From: an uncultured Prevotellaceae bacterium
GTDB taxonomy: Bacteria > Bacteroidota > Bacteroidia > Bacteroidales > Bacteroidaceae
Assembly (NCBI GenBank): GCA_902768785.1
Contig: CACXMM010000006.1
Coordinates: 1-64,000 of the forward strand
DNA: 64,000 nucleotides
Reading direction: 5' to 3'
The position numbers were made by a program, and so were the translations under genes. Of this stretch, positions 49,707-58,532 are shown one piece after another (within the stretch, counting starts at the first letter, position 1; the number at the start of each line of letters is the position of its first letter). Under the pieces are notes generated by a model that saw nothing but the letters and a program-made list of their open reading frames with translations, searched no databases and was not told the origin of the DNA.

Positions 49707-49775
49707 CTTCAGCCCCTCTTTTGTTAAATAAGTATAAAGTTCCGTCAAACACGTTACATCTTCAATATAAAAGCG

Positions 49776-49783
49776 TTACTTTT
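49776..49783 (+). promoter_or_regulatory. -7 element for the secreted protein at 49887
   Basis: TACTTTTG matches TAnnTTTG. The predicted start near 49790 gives a leader of about 97 nt. The -33 box is weak. Confidence 0.5.
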
Positions 49784-49886
49784 GAAACGGATTTGTGCAA
49801 TAAGCACATCCAAACGTCAAAAAACAAACCATAACAGACTCGTGTTAAACAGAGATATCACTAATTTTTAATAAAACAAATAGCTT

Positions 49887-51482
49887 ATGAAGAAAATTTT
49901 TACACTGATCGCTATGGCCGCAATGGCTATGGGTGCGAATGCACAGGTATGGAAAGTCAATGCCGATACCCCAACTGCTGAAAACAGCACTTGGCTTGAC
50001 GATGAATTTGTAACGGTGAAGACAACGTTTGGAGGAACCATCAAGGAGGCTGCTGCCACCATCGCTGGTGAGGAGTTCACTCACTATGCTCAGGTGCGCG
50101 TGAAGGATGCTCCTAATGCTGATGTTCCACAAGGAACAGACAATGGTGGAAGTACTTCTCTGATCATCACTCCGAAACAGGATGTGACCTACACGATCTA
50201 CTATCGTCGTCAGGCAGGTAATTGGGAGTCTAACGACGGCAAGGATGTGAAGGTGATCGACCAGGCTGATCCCGCTACTGTTCTCGAAGGTGAGATGATC
50301 ATTGAGAGCAAGACTGAGGATGAGGCCTACGGTTTCGGAACGAAGAAGATTTCTCTTCAGGCAGGTAAGACCTACACTGTATGGGCGAAGGGTACTACCC
50401 TCAATTACTACGGTATGAAGTTCGAGGCTGCCGGTGGCCAAGGTGGCAACGAAGGCCAAGGTGGTGGTGAGCAGCCTTCTGGTGAAGTAGAGAAATATGT
50501 GGCCGCTCCTGATGGTAAGTTGGCAGCAGAGTTCGCTGCAGTTGTTGACGGCGAGAACGCTACGAACGTGGTAGATGGTAAGTCTGTTGTAAACATTTTT
50601 ACCGCCAATGTAACTGTAGAGGCTGTGGGTGGTGCTACCCCTGCCAATGTCGATGGTGGTGCACAGGATATCACTCCTGGTTCCGTTGTAGATGCAGAGA
50701 CGCATCGCTATGAAGTGGCATCTGTAGGAACTTGGAATAATGTAACATGGAAAAATGGGAATAACAAGACTGACATCAACGATGAGGCAGGAACTAAGTT
50801 GTATTTCGTGATAGGCTCTGGTAATCCTTACGTAAAGATGTATGCCGAGGAGATTTATACCGATGATGCTCCTACTGGTCGTTACCGCGCAGCTTATGAT
50901 TATTACAAACCAGGTATGGATATGCCCCAGGTAGGTCTTTACTACAAGTTCACCACCAAGGTGGATGGTAAGATGAAGGTCCAGGTATGGGCAAACAAGG
51001 GTAACCGCAATACCTATTTGATCAACGGTCAGACTAAGGAGGCGGTGGCTTATCAGGCTACTGGATATGTAAATGGTCAGAAAGTAGTTAACGAGAATAA
51101 CGAGAAGGTTCTCAATGCTGAAGGTCAGGAGATGATGCGCCTCTTTACTCCCGAAGAGATTCAGGAGCGTCACAATGCAAAAAAGGTAGGTGAGGATGGA
51201 GTTGATACTGCTCCTTATGTAATTGATGAGGGTGGCCAGGCATTCTGGGGTTGGATTATTTTCGACGCAAAAGCAGGTGTTGACTACTGGCTCTTCCAGG
51301 ATAGTTCACAGGTTGGCTTTGGTGGCTTCGAGTTCACCACTGGTGACGGCACTGGCGTCCGTGAGATCATTGCTGTGAAGAACGATGCCAACGCTCCTGT
51401 TTACAACCTCGCAGGTCAGCGTGTTTCTCCGAACACCAAGGGTATACTCATCAAGAATGGAAAGAAGTTTATCAACAAGTAA
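49887..51482 (+). CDS. Secreted protein with two beta-sandwich modules and Prevotella-type C-terminal motif
   Basis: 531 residues. The leader MKKIFTLIAMAAMAMGANA is almost the same as in the protein at 26499, also at the DNA level for about 57 nt. Residues 22-185 form a CBM-like domain (VTYTIYYRRQAGNWES ... YTVWAKGTTLNYYGMKFEAAGG). A Gly-rich linker GGQGGNEGQGGGEQPSG follows, then a second sandwich (about 200-490; GLYYKFTTKVDGKMKVQVWAN, FIFDAKAGVDYWLFQDSSQVGFGGFEF-like pattern). The tail PVYNLAGQRV...KGILIKNGKKF is the same class as in two other proteins here. I recognise no enzyme motif; carbohydrate binding outside the cytoplasm is the best guess. A terminator follows. Confidence 0.65.
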   Translation: MKKIFTLIAMAAMAMGANAQVWKVNADTPTAENSTWLDDEFVTVKTTFGGTIKEAAATIAGEEFTHYAQVRVKDAPNADVPQGTDNGGSTSLIITPKQDVTYTIYYRRQAGNWESNDGKDVKVIDQADPATVLEGEMIIESKTEDEAYGFGTKKISLQAGKTYTVWAKGTTLNYYGMKFEAAGGQGGNEGQGGGEQPSGEVEKYVAAPDGKLAAEFAAVVDGENATNVVDGKSVVNIFTANVTVEAVGGATPANVDGGAQDITPGSVVDAETHRYEVASVGTWNNVTWKNGNNKTDINDEAGTKLYFVIGSGNPYVKMYAEEIYTDDAPTGRYRAAYDYYKPGMDMPQVGLYYKFTTKVDGKMKVQVWANKGNRNTYLINGQTKEAVAYQATGYVNGQKVVNENNEKVLNAEGQEMMRLFTPEEIQERHNAKKVGEDGVDTAPYVIDEGGQAFWGWIIFDAKAGVDYWLFQDSSQVGFGGFEFTTGDGTGVREIIAVKNDANAPVYNLAGQRVSPNTKGILIKNGKKFINK

Positions 51483-51511
51483 GGAACAGCCTTTTTAGAT
51501 TCAAATTCATG

Positions 51512-51545
51512 GGGATGTGCTGAAAGGCACATCCCTTATTTTATC
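51512..51545 (+). terminator. Terminator after the secreted protein
   Basis: A 9-bp stem GGGATGTGC / GCACATCCC with a 6-nt loop, followed by TTATTTTATC. Confidence 0.8.
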
Positions 51546-51618
51546 ACATATAATTGATACCTTTACGACATCATAAACATAGTTATGCAAAGGTACCCTT
51601 TTCGCCCGTATTCACCCA

Positions 51619-51680
51619 ATCAAATTGAAATGAGCCCCTGAAGTATTATGTCTAACTTCTGGGGCTCACTTCAATTTGAT
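51619..51680. repeat. 26-bp-arm inverted repeat between convergent genes
   Basis: Arms 51619-51644 and 51655-51680 match at 24 of 26 positions (ATCAAATTGAA, then TGAGCCCC, then GAAGT) around a 10-nt loop. It lies just beyond the stop of the 45-codon gene. It is far longer than a usual terminator stem and has no U-tract. Confidence 0.85.
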
Positions 51681-51693
51681 AAACCTTATTCTA

Positions 51694-51831
51694 TTATTTT
51701 GCATGCTCGATAGACAAAGCAATGCGGATGCGGAGTTGTTCCTTCTCCTTATCCGTCAGAGGACGTACCTTACACATGTACGTCTTAACAATCTTCTCTG
51801 CTCGTTTTATGATTGACTTGTCTCGTCGCAT
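51694..51831 (-). CDS. Small basic 45-residue protein behind the sigma factor gene
   Basis: ATG 51831 to TAA 51694. The product begins MRRDKSIIKRAEKIV, continues KTYMCKVRPLTDKEKEQLR and ends with IEHAK; it is Lys/Arg-rich and predicted helical. It starts 51 nt after the sigma gene's stop on the same strand and is probably co-transcribed. I do not recognise a family. A role in controlling the sigma factor is possible but only inferred from position. Confidence 0.5.
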   Translation of the reverse strand: MRRDKSIIKRAEKIVKTYMCKVRPLTDKEKEQLRIRIALSIEHAK

Positions 51832-51882
51832 CTTCACCTATTTATTATATAGACGGTGAAGACATGACAATGTAACCAATAA

Positions 51883-52395
51883 TTACACAGCTATCTGTGT
51901 ACGTGATGCATATTCGCGAAGCCTACTGATGGAACGGTGCATCAGGTTGCGCACACTTTGGTAGTTGATGCCCATAATCTGACAGATATCATCATACTTA
52001 CGCTGTTCCACGTAATACAAATTGATGATCTGCTGCTGGCGCGGTGACAACTTGTGGAAATACTCCTGAATACTGGCAGTAAGCAGCTGCTGTTTCTCCA
52101 CCATCTCGTGATGAGCTTCCTGTTCCTCTACAATAGCCTGCATGCGGGAGTCGTTGATCTCACTGTCGCAGAGTCGCACGTTGCGACGGAACTCGTCATT
52201 GATACGATTCCGAAGCGACACATACAGATAGCTGTCGATATTCTCCACCACACTCAGGCTCTCGCGCTTGGTGTAGAGTTTCACAAACACATCATGGATA
52301 CAGTCTTTTATCATCTCGCGATCGGCAGTAAATCGTGAACCGAAGGCGAAGAGGTTATCAATGTGTTTGTCGTACAATGCTGTAAAGTCAATCAT
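51883..52395 (-). CDS. ECF-type RNA polymerase sigma factor
   Basis: 170 residues. Region 2 includes FTALYDKHIDNLFAFGSRFT, DCIHDVFVKLY (core binding) and SYLYVSLRNRINDEFRR (-10 recognition). Region 4 includes LSPRQQQIINLYYVEQRKYDDICQIMG and NYQSVRNLMHRSISRLREY (helix-turn-helix). There is no region 1 or 3. No FecR-like anti-sigma gene is next to it; only a 45-codon gene follows. Its target is unknown. The neighbouring beta-helix/DUF6298 gene and the nearby PUL suggest a role in nutrient or surface functions. Confidence 0.9.
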   Translation of the reverse strand: MIDFTALYDKHIDNLFAFGSRFTADREMIKDCIHDVFVKLYTKRESLSVVENIDSYLYVSLRNRINDEFRRNVRLCDSEINDSRMQAIVEEQEAHHEMVEKQQLLTASIQEYFHKLSPRQQQIINLYYVEQRKYDDICQIMGINYQSVRNLMHRSISRLREYASRTQIAV

Positions 52396-52461
52396 TTCTT
52401 AGTTTGTTATTAGAAGATAGTTTCAAGTAGGGTGGTATCAACACCCGTAGGTTTTCAGGTG

Positions 52462-52490
52462 CAAAGATAAGCGTGTTCCTAAAAAAACAA
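52462..52490 (-). promoter_or_regulatory. Promoter of the sigma factor gene
   Basis: The minus strand reads TTG (52490-52488), an 18-bp spacer, and TATCTTTG (52469-52462). The predicted start is near 52456, about 60 nt before the ATG. Confidence 0.6.
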
Positions 52491-52649
52491 TGGGAATAAT
52501 TGGTTTTTCAATAAAAAAAACAGGTTTTTCACTTGATTTAAGTCAATTCGGCGTTATATTGCAAAAGGGAGAGAGCATGTTAAAATGAGTTTTTGGTCAC
52601 GCTTTGGGCGAGAACCAACGGTCACTCAAAGCGAAGCGGAGAGAAAATG

Positions 52650-52737
52650 CCAAATCCTACAAAATCTAAACAAATCTAACAAATAAAGTATTAAAAAACA
52701 ATGTGATAGATTTTGATTAGATTTTGTAAGATTTCTG
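52650..52737. repeat. Inverted-repeat element with 11-bp internal period, copy 1
   Basis: Left arm AAATCCTACAAAATCTAAAC and right arm TAGATTTTGTAAGATTTC are near-complementary, separated by a T/A-rich centre with AACAAATAAAGTA. The left arm repeats ACAAA(A)TC every 11 bp. A second copy is at 63156-63238. The rest of the 375-bp gap has no ORF beyond this element and the sigma promoter. Confidence 0.75.
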
Positions 52738-52771
52738 CGCGAAGCGTACTTCCTTAAAGATGAAACACTCT

Positions 52772-55700
52772 CTATTTCCTTTTCAGCCAATAGATACGGT
52801 GTTGATCAGTGTCATTCACCTCAAACGACTGTCCCTTCATTTTCAACGATTTCATCGATAGTTTAGCTTCACCGCTCTTGGGATGGACAATCGACACCTG
52901 ATAAGTACCATCGGCAACAGGCATACGAACCTTATCTTCTGTCGCATAGATCAGATAACCGGTAGCCTCATCACCTAATGCCACACAACCAGTACCGTCC
53001 ATCGGTCGCATTCTGCACAGATCACTGCGTAACTTACTGTCGGCAATCACTACGTTGGGCATGGATCCGCCCGCCATGAGGATAGCCCATCCATACGTCG
53101 GATACTGTTGGGAGAAGAAAGTCACAGCCTTGTCAGGATAACGCTCCCTGTATTCACGGACAGCTCGATAAGCCTCATCGAACCCTGTTTTCCCTACAGG
53201 CATCTTGCGCATCCACTGCCGTGGTGCCATATTCTTTCCTGCCTCGGGTGCCCACAGTCCCTGGGTGTTATAATGCCAATAACGGATGTCGATGATATCC
53301 ACCACCTTATTTAATATAGGATCTGCGAGGATTGCATCCTGCGCATCCTTCGTGCAGCTCAAAGCGATGAGGGGATGCCGTCCTGTCTCCTTTTCCCATT
53401 CGGCAATTGTCTCTAACCAGAAACGGGTGAAATGCAGCGGTCCTGTATATTCACTACTGATTAGGTGTACCACATTGGGCTGATCTTTCAGTTCCTCCAA
53501 GCACATCCGGATATACTGCTTATGCAAGGGGCGCAGCACTGGGTTCTGTTCGTTATAGAACTGTTCTGCCAGGAAGATGCGCTTATCTCCTGCAAAGGGC
53601 ACCGGCTCCGGGAAGTCTGTTCCATTGACATTATTCACTGGTCGCCATGGACAGTCCACCCAATGGGCTCCTGCTTCCAGGATGTTATGCTGGAAATAAT
53701 GCTGGTTGAAAAGCAGGATCTGTTGAGGTTCTGCCTTTTCTGCAAAGCAGCGCAGCCGTTGCCAATACCACTCATTAGGTTTCGTCAAGTCATAACGGCT
53801 CAAGCCATCCCATGCCTTTCCTTGTCCTGTACGGGCAAAGGGCTGTTCATAGAAAGGAGCCCACACATCACCATCGGCACGGCGGATACGCTCATGATCC
53901 GTTCTGCGCAGGTCGTACCACAGTCCGTAATGATGATCAAGGGCCACATAGTCCCCACGGTGCAGGAAGTCAACCACAGAGTCCAGACGGTCTGTCCATC
54001 CCGTTCCTTCTCTTCCCGGTACGAAACGGGTGATGGCAGGACGGGCACTCTTGGCCACATAGTTATCTTTTACCCGTCCATTCCACCAAGGAATATCATA
54101 CAAGTTACCCATCAGCAGTGATCCATCGACAGCCAGATGACCGTTCTGAACAGAGAAAGCATGACGGGAAGGTTGTGTGGCAGCCGGCTTACTGGATTTC
54201 AGGGATAGTTTTGGACGATCGAGGATGATAGGCTGATCGAGTATCACACTGTCTATCCACATCTCCATGGTGAGACGTGGTTTCTGTAAGGAGAGCTGTG
54301 CCATCTGCATGGCCTGTTCCACAGTAGGCGAGGTGGTGGCCTCTAAGTTTCGTGGCAAAAGGTACGGATTCACCGGACTCTGCGGCACTCTCTTACTCAG
54401 CTGGTCATAAAAGAGACTGCGCGGTTTGACATGATCGTTGCTACTCGTCCATTCGCCATCGCCCGTCAAGGTACCCCAGCAGCCATGAGCACTGCATCGG
54501 TCATCGGCATCAGGGGAATAACAATACAAGGTAGAGGCCGTGCATTGCCAGAACATCGAATTGGCAGTATTCCATCCAGTACCTGTCTGAAACTGTTCCA
54601 GGTTTCGGAAAGCAAGATCGTTTCCGTCAATGTTCACGATATCAAACAGCAGACCTGCGGCCCATGAGCCGATGCTGCCACTGAACCCTAACGACTCCTC
54701 TCCTTCACACTGTACAAAGGCATTCGGTCCGGCAGCGCAAAAGTCAGCTGCAAAATCATGGATGCCCTGCCGGGATATACAACGTTGGAAAAGTGTTTGC
54801 TGTCCTCGTGTGAGAAACACGCTACGTCGCCAGCCACCGATCTCCGAAACCGGTTCTGAGGCGATACAGTCCTCTACAGTGATACGACTGGTCTTTTTCT
54901 GCAGGTTCACTGCCGATCCTGCGAAGTGTTTGAAGTCCACGCGCCGCACCCACGCATCACGCACACCATTCATCCAGATAGCATCCCAGCAATGATCCTC
55001 ATCGACAGCCTGTGCCAACATCTTGTTATAGTCAGATATCAACGTGAGATTCTCCACACCACATTCCACGATTTCACCGAGGGTTTGACTCATCTTCACC
55101 TGTGCACCGCCATAATCGGGTGAAAGTGTTGTAGTAATCGGTGCATCCAGTGTGATACGATTACCATTCACCGCTGTCACCATACGCTCCCAAGTGATAT
55201 CGATATCCGTAGGATGCCATCCCGTATAATCCAAGCCCCCACCAAAACCCGTCATCTTCAACGAGGCAATCCATTCCGCCGTCGAAGGACGTATAATCTG
55301 AATGCGACTGCCAACAGCAATCCCTTTTGTCTGCGTGAGGGTTAGCTCCGTACTTCCCGCCTTGGTGAAAGTCTGCACCTCTGCAATGACAGGGTTCTCC
55401 GTATTAACAGGGCTTCCTTTCCCTTCGAGATAGATAGCAGCCCCACGATCAAAACCGCGTTTTACCAGAATGGTGCGTTGTTTTCCCATACCACGGATCA
55501 CCACTCCTGATTGAGATATTCTCAGAGGATCATCAAGCAAGAATGTTCCTTCCGCCAGCAATACCGCTCCTCTATGTCCGTTGGCATCAGGTTTCAAAGA
55601 AGACACATAGTCAATGGCTTGTTGGATTGTCGAGGAGCAGTCACCCTCAACAGCTTCCACCCATACAGCACTCCGTACATCGGGAATGACCGTCTCTGAG

Positions 55701-55825
55701 GCATGATAGCCACAGGTGGAATAGTCCATGGGGATATAGACCTCACGTACTGGTTTCGGTGCAGCTGTGATGTTCAACATCATACAGCCTAAGAAAAAGG
55801 AAAGAATCATCTGCTTGCTGTTCAT
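52772..55825 (-). CDS. Beta-helix (pectate-lyase-superfamily) + DUF6298 fusion, secreted
   Basis: 1,017 residues with signal peptide to about 22. Residues 55-480 are a pectate-lyase-superfamily beta-helix (STIQQAIDYVSSL, VLLAEGTFLLDDPLRISQSGVVIRGMG, ITVEDCIASEPVSEIGGWRR, HDFAADFCAAGPNAFVQCEG). Residues about 580-960 match DUF6298: WWNGRVKDN, ITRFVPGREGTGWTDRLDSV, YGLWYDLRRTDHERIRRADG, LFNQHYFQHNILEAGAHWVD, a TIM-barrel-like putative hydrolase. A small C-terminal beta domain follows (TYQVSIVHPKSGEAKL). The combination suggests a carbohydrate-active enzyme, perhaps for pectin, but no activity can be assigned. It lies upstream of the sigma gene on the same strand, separated by the repeat element. 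Confidence 0.75.
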   Translation of the reverse strand: MNSKQMILSFFLGCMMLNITAAPKPVREVYIPMDYSTCGYHASETVIPDVRSAVWVEAVEGDCSSTIQQAIDYVSSLKPDANGHRGAVLLAEGTFLLDDPLRISQSGVVIRGMGKQRTILVKRGFDRGAAIYLEGKGSPVNTENPVIAEVQTFTKAGSTELTLTQTKGIAVGSRIQIIRPSTAEWIASLKMTGFGGGLDYTGWHPTDIDITWERMVTAVNGNRITLDAPITTTLSPDYGGAQVKMSQTLGEIVECGVENLTLISDYNKMLAQAVDEDHCWDAIWMNGVRDAWVRRVDFKHFAGSAVNLQKKTSRITVEDCIASEPVSEIGGWRRSVFLTRGQQTLFQRCISRQGIHDFAADFCAAGPNAFVQCEGEESLGFSGSIGSWAAGLLFDIVNIDGNDLAFRNLEQFQTGTGWNTANSMFWQCTASTLYCYSPDADDRCSAHGCWGTLTGDGEWTSSNDHVKPRSLFYDQLSKRVPQSPVNPYLLPRNLEATTSPTVEQAMQMAQLSLQKPRLTMEMWIDSVILDQPIILDRPKLSLKSSKPAATQPSRHAFSVQNGHLAVDGSLLMGNLYDIPWWNGRVKDNYVAKSARPAITRFVPGREGTGWTDRLDSVVDFLHRGDYVALDHHYGLWYDLRRTDHERIRRADGDVWAPFYEQPFARTGQGKAWDGLSRYDLTKPNEWYWQRLRCFAEKAEPQQILLFNQHYFQHNILEAGAHWVDCPWRPVNNVNGTDFPEPVPFAGDKRIFLAEQFYNEQNPVLRPLHKQYIRMCLEELKDQPNVVHLISSEYTGPLHFTRFWLETIAEWEKETGRHPLIALSCTKDAQDAILADPILNKVVDIIDIRYWHYNTQGLWAPEAGKNMAPRQWMRKMPVGKTGFDEAYRAVREYRERYPDKAVTFFSQQYPTYGWAILMAGGSMPNVVIADSKLRSDLCRMRPMDGTGCVALGDEATGYLIYATEDKVRMPVADGTYQVSIVHPKSGEAKLSMKSLKMKGQSFEVNDTDQHRIYWLKRK

Positions 55826-55905
55826 ACGGATCGTTTTTCAAAAGACGTGAAGGGTTCTGGTTTGTACTCCCTGGCAGGAAGCGGCAGCTTTCAATATCGA
55901 AAATG

Positions 55906-55999
55906 TTAAACACAGAGACACAAAGGCTCAGAGATAATTTACCATAGAGTTTGTTTACCATCATGAAAAAACTCTGAGTCTCTGTGTCTCTGTGTTTAA
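55906..55999. repeat. 28-bp-arm inverted repeat of the CACAGAGAC type
   Basis: Arms 55906-55933 and 55972-55999 match at 26 of 28 positions (TTAAACACAGAGACACA, then CTCAGAG). It lies between the wbqC-like gene end and the beta-helix/DUF6298 start. A degenerate relative is at 62649-62732. Confidence 0.85.
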
Positions 56000-56018
56000 T
56001 TCATCAAATAACACCAAA

Positions 56019-56654
56019 CTAAAGGTACAGGATGCTCTCGTTTCCCATATTGAACAACAAGTCGAGGATGCTCAGATTAGGCAGGAAACCCCATTTCTGC
56101 TGATACACCTGATAATATGGTTTTTCAGAATAGTCAGGATCGGGCAACGGATGTTTAGGACGGATGGCTGCACGGAAGTCATCCACTCTTGTTTCCGAAT
56201 CCTCCCATGTCGTCTGATACGTGCTCGTCATCCTGATATCCGGATGGATATCCAGCAGCTCGCACATTTTATAAGTAATCTCCAGATTGAAGTCAAAGAG
56301 GTTCTCCCATCGTTTCTCGAAGAACGGTAACAGGTCGTCCACATAATAATCAAAGAAAGGACTGTCACCATAGGCACTCTGCAGAGCATTCCAGTGGATA
56401 TGCCGCCAGTTGCCGTGGTTACTGATTCGAGTGTTGATGATGGGATGAGCCTCTCCCTCCTGTTCTGTTGGTGGATAGCTCACAGGGATGCTCAAGGCTT
56501 GCAGTCCGTTTGTCGTTGCAATGACACAGCGGTTGCGGAAAGTCTGTTTGATAAAACTCTCACACCTTTCTATATATACCACCTCGTAACGGTTCAGTTT
56601 CTGATACCACTGTACTGGTCCGAAGTAACAGGAAGAGAGCAGCACATTCCTCAT
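56019..56654 (-). CDS. WbqC-like family protein
   Basis: 211 residues, cytoplasmic. Opening LLSSCYFGPVQWYQKLNRYEVVYIERCESFIKQTFRNRC and the block ALSIPVS, NHGNWRHIHWNALQSAYGDSPFFDYYVDDLLPFFEKRW are diagnostic for the WbqC family, linked to polysaccharide assembly in some bacteria; the reaction is not established. The start overlaps the stop of the S26 paralogue by 4 nt (56651-56654). It is the last gene of the dapB-lepB operon. Confidence 0.9.
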   Translation of the reverse strand: MRNVLLSSCYFGPVQWYQKLNRYEVVYIERCESFIKQTFRNRCVIATTNGLQALSIPVSYPPTEQEGEAHPIINTRISNHGNWRHIHWNALQSAYGDSPFFDYYVDDLLPFFEKRWENLFDFNLEITYKMCELLDIHPDIRMTSTYQTTWEDSETRVDDFRAAIRPKHPLPDPDYSEKPYYQVYQQKWGFLPNLSILDLLFNMGNESILYL

Positions 56655-57055
56655 TTCACATTCAACGAAAAAGCGGAACCCACAATCTCATGCTGCCTCA
56701 CCACTGTCATCCCCCTACCCTGATTCACCAAGTAACAGTTATTCTCAGCGCAATCACAGTCATGACAGCTGCAGTTGTTGGGCAGTACATATTCTTCATT
56801 ACTGATCATCACAGTGTCACCGGGCAACTGCTCGATGACACCGATATAAGAGGAGTCGGTACGGAAAACGATCAGGTCACCCCGTTGGAACGTTGACCGT
56901 CTGAACTTGTTCACCATCACCCTGCTGTTTCGCATCACCCGTGGCTCCAAGTCAGCACTCGTCACCCGATAGATGGAGAAGGCATAGGTTCTTACCAGCA
57001 GCATCACAATGACAGCTGCTACCAGTACGACGGTGAACTTCAGCACATCTCTCAT
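56651..57055 (-). CDS. S26 signal-peptidase paralogue, apparently inactive
   Basis: 134 residues: one membrane helix (VVLVAAVIVMLLVRTYAF), then an S26-like catalytic-domain remnant. The active-site block VTSADLEP aligns with IPSGSMEP, placing Asp35 where the nucleophilic Ser should be. GDLIVFRTDSSYIGVIEQLPGD aligns with the Lys box (YIKRVVGLPGD), with Gly72 at the Lys position. An insert CSCHDCDCAENNC is unusually Cys-rich. Both catalytic residues thus appear lost. It follows lepB by 17 bp and could act as a partner or regulator of LepB, or be a domain with a new role. Confidence 0.75.
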   Translation of the reverse strand: MRDVLKFTVVLVAAVIVMLLVRTYAFSIYRVTSADLEPRVMRNSRVMVNKFRRSTFQRGDLIVFRTDSSYIGVIEQLPGDTVMISNEEYVLPNNCSCHDCDCAENNCYLVNQGRGMTVVRQHEIVGSAFSLNVK

Positions 57056-57072
57056 CTCCCTTCACTCATCTC

Positions 57073-58521
57073 TCACTTGATCTTATCCACCCAACGGAAC
57101 AAGCGACTCCAGCGGATACCACCAAAACCACCACGGTCAGGATCAGAACTCCACCAGATAAAGATCGGCTTGCCCACGATATGGTCTTCAGGAACGAATC
57201 CCCAGTAACGGGAGTCGGCGGAATTATGGCGGTTATCACCCATCATCCAATAGTAATCAAGCTTAAAAGTGTATTCCTTCGCCTCTTTTCCATTGATGAA
57301 GATCTTCCCCTTCTCCACTTTCAGGTCGTTACCCTCATATACACGGATGGGACGCTCATACACGGCGATATTCTTCATATTCAGCTGGATGCTCTTACCT
57401 TTGGCAGGAATCCATACCGGACCATAGTTATCACGAGTCCAACCCGTGTTGGCGTTTCGTGGATACACCTCTCCCACAGGGGCATCGGTATTCAGACGAA
57501 TACTCTCCACCAAGTCTTTTCTGCTCTCGAGTCCTTTCTTGGCAGCCTGCGTAAGCGGCATATAGTTGAACTGATTCAGGTCACGAAGCTGTTCCATACT
57601 GATCTGATACTCCTGCATCACCTCATCGGGCAGGGGCTGTTTCAGTTTCACATAGTAGGAATACTGCACCTCATCAGGTTCTTTATTGGCTTTGCCGTCG
57701 AGATAGACGATATGATCCTTGATCTGTAACGTCTGACCAGGCAATCCCACGCAACGCTTCACATAGTTCTCACGGCGGTCAGTAGGACGTGAAGACACCT
57801 CTCCCATCTTCAGCGCCATCGAGTTCTCATGCAGATAGCTGCTTCCCAAGGCGTACACCTTATTATATAGATCATAGATCAGCGTATCCGACATGGTAGA
57901 GAAATCAGGGTTACCATACTCCTTCACGTAGAGCTGCTGTCCATAGTTATAGGCCATGTTATAGTATTCCGTCTGATATGGCTGCTCTGTGAGGATGCTG
58001 TCACCAGCGGGGTAGTTGAATACCACAATGTCATTCAACTGCACTTTGCCCAGTCCCTTCACTCGGCGGTAGTCCCAATGGGGCCAGTCAATATAACTCT
58101 TACATCCGATAACGGGTAGGGTGTGCTGCGTGAGCGGCATGGTAAGCGGAGTCTGCGGGATACGCGGTCCATACGACACCTTCGATACAAAGAGGTAGTC
58201 ACCTGTCAGCAACGACTTCTCCAAAGAGCTTGATGGAATGACGTAGTTCTGGAAGAAGAACTGGTTGATGAAATAGACAGCCACCAAGGCAAACACCAAG
58301 GCATCTACCCACGACATCACAAACTTCACCGGGCCCTCGCTCTCTTTCCACCACTGCCATTTGATCTTCTTGGTGATGTAGATATCATAAATGAAAGGCA
58401 CTACCAGCAAGCCCCACCAGCTCTTCACCCAGTAGAGGAAGAGGAGATACAATATCAATACGCCAATGAACTTTGCCCATTGCACCTTGGGATTCAGTTT
58501 CTTCTTTGTTTTATCAATCAT
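57073..58521 (-). CDS. lepB: Signal peptidase I
   Basis: 482 residues, the long form common in Bacteroidota. Two N-terminal membrane segments (about 17-33 and 70-88), catalytic Ser99 in VIPSSSLEKSL, and catalytic Lys255 in ENYVKRCVGLPG. Box E is MMGDNRHNSADSRYWGFVPEDHIVGKP. A large insert separates Ser and Lys boxes. It cleaves signal peptides at the outer face of the inner membrane, needed by the many secreted enzymes here. Residues 219-222 (YNKV) carry the 14-mer discussed elsewhere. It follows dapB by 11 bp. Confidence 0.95.
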   Translation of the reverse strand: MIDKTKKKLNPKVQWAKFIGVLILYLLFLYWVKSWWGLLVVPFIYDIYITKKIKWQWWKESEGPVKFVMSWVDALVFALVAVYFINQFFFQNYVIPSSSLEKSLLTGDYLFVSKVSYGPRIPQTPLTMPLTQHTLPVIGCKSYIDWPHWDYRRVKGLGKVQLNDIVVFNYPAGDSILTEQPYQTEYYNMAYNYGQQLYVKEYGNPDFSTMSDTLIYDLYNKVYALGSSYLHENSMALKMGEVSSRPTDRRENYVKRCVGLPGQTLQIKDHIVYLDGKANKEPDEVQYSYYVKLKQPLPDEVMQEYQISMEQLRDLNQFNYMPLTQAAKKGLESRKDLVESIRLNTDAPVGEVYPRNANTGWTRDNYGPVWIPAKGKSIQLNMKNIAVYERPIRVYEGNDLKVEKGKIFINGKEAKEYTFKLDYYWMMGDNRHNSADSRYWGFVPEDHIVGKPIFIWWSSDPDRGGFGGIRWSRLFRWVDKIK

Positions 58522-58532
58522 AATGGTTTTCT

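Noticed and set aside
49845..51173. 442-codon open frame on the minus strand.
   Set aside because: It is antisense to the secreted protein at 49887, lacks domain features, and the plus-strand frame has leader, domains and C-terminal motif.
51588..51595. TACCTTTG -7-like box on the minus strand.
   Set aside because: It points into the terminator of the convergent gene with no ORF; an orphan site without further support.
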